Below are positions 57,001 to 64,000 of a stretch of 64,000 nucleotides of DNA, piece after piece. The notes under the pieces were generated by a model that made no database searches, was not told the origin of the DNA, and was given only the letters and a program-made list of their open reading frames with translations. This DNA is from Telmatherina bonti (lineage: Eukaryota; Chordata; Actinopteri; Atheriniformes; Telmatherinidae): positions 16,818,616-16,882,615 of the forward strand of contig OW121823.1 of NCBI GenBank assembly GCA_933228915.1, in the 5' to 3' direction. The translations under genes were made by a program, and so were the position numbers. Positions within the stretch are counted from its first letter, which is position 1, and every line of letters begins with the position of its first letter.

Positions 57001-57779
57001 AAATGGCCTAGTTAAACATTTTTGTTTGACTCAAATTTGGCTTTGACCTGCAGCGTTCACTAAATGTGGGTGGGACTACCAGTATTTAGCTCCATGACCA
57101 TCACATGTGGCCCACAAGGAAGACTTCTCTTATTATGAACACTTCTGGTCCATGAAACAGTTGTTGAAATCCAAGTCCATGCCACTGACTGACATCTGGG
57201 CCAGATGTGGTTGACAGAAGACTTGTTATAATGCCAGGCTAAGAACTGATATCTGGTCCACTTCTAGCCCACACTAGCCAGGGACATAACTGAATCATAA
57301 GTGGCAAACGTAGCTCGGAATTGGTCCAAAATGTTTGCTATCTGGGCAATAATTGTGAAAACTGATAAAGAAGAAATAATATTTCAGTATTTGACCTATT
57401 GGGAACAAAGCTCCACAGACGTGGAGGCAAGTTTTTACTGGTGAACTGAGTTTACAACTTGCCATTGATCCAACAAGCCCACATTGTGCCCCCAAAACCA
57501 TCCAACCACTGCTGCTGCCTCAGATGTGTCATAGTTTCTCCTTTCAGTTTGAGATGAAGATGGTTTGAGGAAGGCATGACAGAGGAAATAACATGCTGTG
57601 GGAAAATAACACTGAAATTTCCAGAAAAGAAAGATGGCATCAAGTATCATTATTGTTTTCATTTCCAGATATTGCTCAAGAAAAAGAACATCCAGTGGAA
57701 TAATTTCATGAGAACCCAAGGAAGCATTGAGAGAAAATTCAGCAAATCAAGGGTTGGAATGAAGATAAATGATTGGACG

Positions 57780-57935
57780 ACAGAAGCATCTTAGAAGAAT
57801 CTTCTCCAAAGCCAACAAATACAATGTTCCTGTGCATTTCAAACTCAGCAACACAGAGGCAGAAACTAGAAGAGAAAAAACCCAAACACGAGAGGAGTGG
57901 AGATGTATCTGCAGTCCAGAGGAGAAACCAAACTG
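57780..57935 (+). mobile_element. Penelope-like element fragment
   Basis: HLRRIFSKANKYNVPVHFKL then SNT. After a frameshift it continues RQKLEEKKPKHERSG then DVSAVQ. This matches the linker between reverse transcriptase and GIY-YIG endonuclease in Penelope/Neptune-type elements (FKPSNTLRQKLVHPKDK style). No catalytic domain remains. Flanking 57001-57779 and 57936-58490 show nothing recognised. Confidence 0.55.
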
Positions 57936-58491
57936 CTTCATAAGGTCAGCTCTTCAGGTTAAGATTTAGTAGCCTACCTGCATCTTGGACAGGGAACACA
58001 AATGGTTGGAGGGGATGAAAGAAGCTGTCTGTGTTAAACAGATGAGATGTCTCTGGGTTTTATCTGCCCAACATATGCAGAGCAGCTTTCATCTCCTTGC
58101 AGGCAGTTTCAAACCATTCACACTTGATATCATATTACCAAAACACCAATACCAGTGATGCCAAGGACTGTTGGTGGGTCAACAACAGCTAATAAACCTG
58201 GAACTCCTCACCAGTCAGTGTAGAACTGAGAGAGTCTTTTGGACGAGAGACACAAAGATGTCCAGTTGCCTTTGAGTTTACATTTTGGGATTACCAGGAC
58301 CTGGATGACTGAGAATCTACGCCACTAGTAGAAGACAGTGTTGACTCAGTATCTGGTGAGAAGGTTTGATACCATAAAGAGCTCAGGTGGCGATGGACAA
58401 CTGATCCAACTCACAATAACTCTGAAGTCTGTTTCAAAAAAGTTCTGAGCTAAGGAAACCCACTGATGGCATCAAATCTTCTCTACAATTA

Positions 58492-59209
58492 TAGACTATG
58501 TCTCAATTCAGGATCTGCACACTTCGAAGTGCAGATTGGTCGGCTGCATACGTCATTGTGGGGTGCCAAGTGCTGTCCCAGTTCAAAGGCTTTCAAATTC
58601 GTCTTTCAAATCCACATTTGTTTGGCTCCAGATTAGCTTTAAACAAAGGCTACAAGTGATGCATCCTACAAGGCCTGTTTTCTCCCAAAATATCATTGTA
58701 CTTGATAGAATAGAATAAACAGCAGAATGCTGGTGTAGCTCCCACACACACATTTTGTTCCTGCAGACAAGCTGGGATGACAGTGGCTTTGTGTTGAATA
58801 ACCATAAATAAATTTAATTACATGCGTCTGACCAGGTTCATTTTTCACTGAAGTTAACGTCATCTTGACAGGATGAGCTGTCAGCCAGTGGAGAAAGCTT
58901 TACTGCACTCTCACCCCAAGGAGAGCTCATCCTCCACATGTTTGTAATTTACACACACAGGTAAATGTGGATAAATACAATTAAATATACTTGTGTCATT
59001 TAAAAGAAAATATTTTTGTGTGTTTTATGAAAAAATGGGATCACTAAATAGATAAACGGGAAATGTAATTGCTTGACAACGGAGGACTGGAGCACTATGG
59101 ATAATTCTTGTATTGGTAAACCGTCTCATTTCACTAACGGTAAGCGTACTTTGGAGTGTGCAGACTGCGTAGAACACTCCGTAGGCTACCCTGAATTGAG
59201 ACACAGCTA
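58492..59209. mobile_element. hAT-like non-autonomous element with inverted ends
   Basis: Left end TAGACTATGTCTCAATTCAG (58492) and right-end complement TAGCTGTGTCTCAATTCAGG (ending 59209). Both match the TGTCYCAATTCAGGG termini of a common teleost hAT-type family. The 8 bp outside (TACAATTA and TAAATTGA) are only partly alike, so a target duplication is doubtful. No ORF inside. Confidence 0.55.
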
Positions 59210-59299
59210 TAAATTGACCCTAAATTGCACAAGGTGACAGTGGAGGGGAAACGTCCTGGGTTGGAACACTTCTTTCTCAGACTCCAGGTTTATTTGTGG

Positions 59300-59600
59300 T
59301 TCCTTGAGTTTCTATAAGTACAATGAGAGGCACAACTTTCAGTTCTCAGACCTCTATTCTGTGGAGTCAGCTCCCAGTTTGGCTTCAGGAAACAGACTCC
59401 AAACTTCCCTTTCTGGTAAATCTTATAGTTAGGTCTGGCTTGGTGACCCTTATCCATCCCTTTAATTCTGCTGATATAGGCCAAGGCTGCTGGAGGACAT
59501 CCCATGATGTACTGGGCTTCTCTCTGCTTTCTGTACTCCATGTAGAAATATCTGACTTTTCTTTTCATCATCTTGTGTTTTATCTTTATTTCTTAGAGGG
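59300..59600 (+). mobile_element. L2-like LINE ORF2 C-terminal remnant
   Basis: ILWSQLPVWLQETDSKLPFL corresponds to the PLLWNQLPVWVREADTLSTF end of L2-type ORF2. A decayed 3' region follows: GGCCAAGGCTGCTGGAGGAC and CATCCCATGATGTACTGG. 59600-61759 shows no recognisable gene. Confidence 0.6.
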
Positions 59601-61759
59601 AATTCCTGGCTTAGTTACGCTGCATGTTGAACTCTTTTTCCTATCTTCCCCACCCCAATTTGCATGTGACAAATTTAAAGGAAAAATGGCAAGAACACAG
59701 AGGAAAACCTGAGTTGCTTCTAGCTGCTCAAGAACAAGCTAAACTCAGTGGTTTTGATGAGTTTAACTGCAGGCTGAAAGCCATAGTAAGCCTGTATGTA
59801 CAAAGAGACCTCTGCCCCATCTGCCAGTTCCTGTAAGAGGATATATTACATACAGATAATGCTTTGCTTTAAAGGTACTGACCTGTTTTTTTAGCACAAA
59901 GAAAATGTGAAAATAATATTGTAAATCTTACTTGTTTTAAGCCATTTAGAATCAAATAAAACTTGAAAGGGATCATTCCATTGAAATAAAATCTTCATGT
60001 TCATTCTGGTTTTCCATGCTTGTCAGTCATCCTGCAGCTCTGGGATCAGCTGGTGTTTAGTCTCCAGACGAAACGGACTCCTTGTGTTTCTTTTCTCATG
60101 CTGAAAACACCCATGAGCAGCAGACACAGAGCTGAATCACTGCAGCTGAACAATCTCTCACCCTAAACAACACATTTTAAACTAAAGATGGTGATGTCCA
60201 ACATCATCACAACTTGCTCACGCAGTAAATATCTCTGCAAACACAAAACCTCTCAACTACAAAACATCATGCAGAAACAAAACTGACCACTACATACCAC
60301 TTCCACCCAGAAAAGTTTTACCCTTCACTGACGTGTGAAGCTGCACAAGAAGTGCATGGATCTTTGGAGTCAACATTTCACAATTTTAATGAAAATAATT
60401 CTGAACTACATCAGGATTTCCTGAGTTTTTCATTTGACCACACTCCAACTCCCTTGACATAGCTTTCATTTTCCGTGGCTAATCCACAAATCCAGACCGC
60501 TCAATTGTCCTTCTTTATGAAAAAATTGAAAAACATATTTCCTGGTTGAGTTCTGACTTCTTACCTCATCCATTGGAACAGTGTGCCTACTTTGTTGTTT
60601 TTAAAGTACGTTATAAATAAAGTTGCATGGCATTGCATTACTTTATCAAATCGCAGTTATGCGCATGTGTACGCATACATTATGAAAATCCCCCACTGGA
60701 TGCAGATACGCTGACTGTAGAGGTAGTTGGAGTACAGTGAATGGATTGTTATGTTCAAGAAACCAATTGGAGATGATTTGAGTTTTAGGAGATGGCACAT
60801 TATTCTGCAGTAGCCGTCAGAAGATGGTATAGATGGTTGTAAAGGAATTGACAAGGTCAACAACAGTACTTGTGTGAGCTGTGGTAGTTTAACTATGCCA
60901 AGTATTGAGCCCAAAGCTGGAAAATACCCCCCACACCACTGATAAAGTGACTGACGAGTTATTGTAGTGCAGCAGAAGATATATAATCAATTTCATTTCT
61001 GTTGCCAAATAGGTTCAGTTGACAAGTTTTGACTATTTTAAGGCCAATAAAAGAATTATTTTATTGTCAAATCTTGTTTCTGTGTTATTTATTAATCATG
61101 TACTTCCTGTGGGACAGATTAACAGCCTGTTTTCAGCAGTGGCACCTGCGATCTAAGATGACGACTCTTCAAGTCAAGCAGGTCACATCCTTCTCTCAGG
61201 CTGCTCTCATCCTGTAAGTCAGGTGTGTTGGGTGTCACCTGGATCACTTCCTTTACTTCTGAGTGCTTCGACCTGAAGCATTTTTACTCTGTGTGCATGT
61301 GCTTTATACCATCAAACTATGTAGGGATTTACAGGCGTTAACCATATCAGAGAAGGTTAAAGCTCAAACACACATATGGGTAAAAATAAATTCAGTGGGG
61401 GAATGTGAGTGGTGATAATGAGTGAGCAGATAAAACTCCATTGCCGCGCTGCTGAAAGCTGCTGGGAAACCACCTGCACTGGAGGGAAAAACTTCACCAG
61501 CCAAGTTGCAGTGTTTGGTGCTTTTCAATCTTTAAAAACTCCCTCCAACAATCATGAATTCAAACCAAGATCCAGTCTCACAGGATCCAAGGATGATGGC
61601 TCTGAAACATCACAGCAATTTGTACAATAACTCACGAGCACTCTTTAAAAGGTTTTGCTGAACAATGAAAAGAGGTGGGGGATATTTAGTTGGAAAAAGT
61701 TCATCCAAGTTTAAATTCCACCTCAGATTAAAACAATTTATCTCAATCATAGAAACAGT

Positions 61760-62105
61760 GCTTGGGCCAGTGCAGACGAGTGAGCATTGATCACTCCAAT
61801 GTCTTTTGGTTGTGTCTGAAACTTAAAAACTTTTGGGAAAATGTGTGTCTATGGGTATGATCCGGGGTTACAAGAGTCCAAATAATGTTATGACCCTGTA
61901 TTTTAATTGTCTTGAAAAAGGATATTATGATTTAGAAAGACTGGTACCCTATGTTACACACTGATAATGGGTTCTAGAAAAACTGCCACATGAACTGATA
62001 TGAAACTGAACCCCCAACTCTCAGTCAGTGGATAGATTTAGTTAAGGAAATTTGTGCAATGGAAAATATTACTTTTCGCCTTAGACCAGAAAAATAACCT
62101 TAGAC
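61760..62105 (+). mobile_element. Second L1-type ORF2 C-terminal remnant
   Basis: Plus strand in broken frames: CACTCCAATGTCTTTTGG recalls the H..VFW zinc region. 62012-62095 reads PTLSQWIDLVKEICAMENIT then FRLRPEK, the usual end of teleost L1-like ORF2. It has many stops and is older than the 56.1-kb copy. Confidence 0.7.
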
Positions 62106-62589
62106 TGTCTCTATGAAAAGACTAGAAAATACCACCAGTTGTTCAGATAAATAATAAACTGGAACATGAAACACTGTCTTTATTTTTGTGTTTTTGTCTG
62201 TAAGTAACAGTTTGTTGCACTTTAAACAGAAACCAATAAAATAAAAAGTCAGTCCAGCACTTACTGTTTTCAAGTTTTAGTCTGGTCCTTAGACCTAGAC
62301 CTGGATTTGGACTTGAATTTAGGCCTTAAGTGTGCTCTACAGATTTTCTGGGATTGGTAGACATTACCTTAGCCTTGGAAACTATTCATGTCATAGCACT
62401 GTACAGGATTTGGTAGAGATTTCAGATACTGAAATTAACACCTTTCTAAGATTTACTTACACCTTTCTAATATTTTGTACTTTTTTTGTTTGTTTTTAGT
62501 CTACACAAATCAGCAATATCAAAGAATTACGAGAATTGCAATTTAAATTGAATCGGCACCCAATATATAAATAGTTAGAATATACATAA

Positions 62590-62595
<6 letters not shown>

Positions 62596-62658
<63 letters not shown>
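62596..62658. repeat. TA microsatellite
   Basis: About 63 bp of uninterrupted TA repeats. 62660-63456 beyond it has open frames with no recognised product. Confidence 0.9.
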
Positions 62659-62660
<2 letters not shown>

Positions 62661-63456
62661 CAGCTATGTATGTAGATGATTTATTTCTGTTTTTTTCACT
62701 TTTTTATGTCACCGTCTCTAAGTTGAACCTAGCTACAGATGTGAAAGTTGTTTTCGTGGAAACTTGGCAGCCTGTCTGTGTTCTCCAGGTTTCTGCATGT
62801 CACCTTGTCAGTGTGAAAAATCACTGCTCTGAAGGATGTCACGTGTTGGGGTGGAAGGGGGACACTTATCCCAGCATTCCTGTACCTCTGTGGGTATTGC
62901 CGTCACCAAGCTTCCATTAGCTGTTAGCTGTTATCTCCCCCACATGTTGGCGGGGACAAGGAGCTGCTGGATGGCCCCGGGCCCCGCAGAGCCTTGTATG
63001 GCCATGGCCTGCTGGGAGAGGGAAGATAAGCAGCACTCATCTAGCTATGTGCACAACAATGTGTGTTTCTTTTAAATTTAGAGCAGTTATCAGACACAGC
63101 TTTCCCTCCTCCTCACACTCTCCTCTTCTGCTCCTGCACCAGGACCAAAGGTGAGTCTCAGACTAGATGGGTCTTGTTCTCTCTGCTGGCCCACATTCAC
63201 TGCCATGCTAGGAGGTCGTCATTATGCTTCAATGAGATACTGAAGCATGTAGACATATCATGTCACATAGCCTTGTTGATTAATACATTATGTATAACAT
63301 AAAAAAAAAAATCATTATCACTGCTATGTTGCAAAGAGACCACTATTTCAACATGGAAATGATGATGAAGCCACTACTTGTCAATCTTTCAACAAATCAG
63401 CCAGTTTAAATGAACTGTAATGTCCAATCAGGAGCAGTCAAAGATCAACAAGAGAC

Positions 63457-63815
63457 CAAAAAGTTCTACGTCTGTCTGAAAAGAATAAAAACTAGAAAAG
63501 CACTCGGAGAGCACAAACGTCCGCCTTTAAAAAGTTCCTGAATCCAAACGGTGATCCAGATCACACCAACATTAAATCAGTTTGTTCTCTTCACATTTCC
63601 AGCAACTCCTGAAAATTTAATGATATCCGTCCATAACTTTTTGAGTTATCTTGAACAGTAACAGACAGACAAGCACCGGGAAAAACATAACCTCATTGGC
63701 GGAGGTAATAACGGCCCTCTATGGCTGGAAAAAAGTAAAAAAAAGATGTTTTGATGCACAGCGGCACCAAACACAAGTATGGTAGCACTTGGTTTTGTGA
63801 TGATGATATATAATT
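63457..63815 (+). repeat. Repeat shared with 13835-13967, split by another repeat
   Basis: Outer parts (GTCTGTCTGAAAAGAATAAA at 63470; TATGGCTGGAAAAAAG to TTGGTTTTGTGATGATGATA at 63720-63808) match 13835-13967. The centre, about 63505-63715, is an insertion of the 4345-4560 family: CACTCGGAGAGCACAAACG, CTGAATCCAAACGGTGATCC, then ATTGGCGGAGGTAATAA. The insertion is nested. Confidence 0.55.
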
Positions 63816-64000
63816 AACTGTAAAAAGCAAAACACAGCTGGAGGAAAAAGTGTAAATAGTTTCCGTTGTATGTTTGTTTCAGTTCCAATTTTTTTTTCCT
63901 GGGATGAGAAAAAGCTTGAGCACTGTTTATCTGTGTGTTATTTCTACAACGTACTGTTAGTAATAAATTCTGTTTTGTTGTTTTTGCTGGTTTTTATGAT

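Noticed and set aside
63110..63160. Possible exon ending AAAG|GTGAGTCT
   Set aside because: Good donor word alone; no acceptor with coding potential and no recognisable protein.

Overview
This is a window of nuclear DNA from a ray-finned fish, probably a percomorph teleost. The genes are split by GT-AG introns, tRNA-derived SINEs and Tc1-like transposons of teleost type are everywhere, and there is an NLR of the fish FISNA-NACHT-B30.2 kind. Three housekeeping or signalling genes (spred2, rab1a, aftph) are the neighbours that lie together on human chromosome 2p14, which supports their identities. No prokaryotic, viral or CRISPR feature was seen.

Layout. 1-6080: 3' part of spred2 (+), five exons with the first cut by the window edge. 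6.3-12.6 kb: intergenic DNA with two Tc1-like remnants, a SINE and an unidentified antisense coding-like stretch. 12.6-22.3 kb: rab1a (+), six coding exons after a compact promoter; its 6.5-kb first intron holds a Tc1-like element with both inverted ends. 22.3-27.4 kb: intergenic LINE and SINE debris. 27.4-40.9 kb: aftph (-), nine coding exons plus one 5' UTR exon, reading in phase to 783 aa. 40.9-43.7 kb: intergenic repeats. 43.8-51.06 kb: a complete NLR gene (+) encoding PYD-FISNA-NACHT-LRR-B30.2, 1057 aa. 51.1-64 kb: repeat-rich DNA containing the wreck of a second NLR copy, split by a 5'-truncated L1-type retrotransposon that still has its 17-bp target-site duplication, then Penelope-like, L2-like, hAT-like and L1-like relics.

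Functionally, SPRED2 (Ras-ERK inhibitor), RAB1A (ER-Golgi GTPase) and aftiphilin (clathrin/AP-1 trafficking accessory) are conserved cell-biology genes that share a syntenic block rather than a pathway. The NLR belongs to the expanded fish innate-immune family, and its pseudogenised partner shows local birth-and-death turnover. The gene models were assembled by eye from splice sites, reading phase and recalled family sequences. All three complete or near-complete models keep phase across every junction. UTR ends, promoters and repeat family names are less certain.
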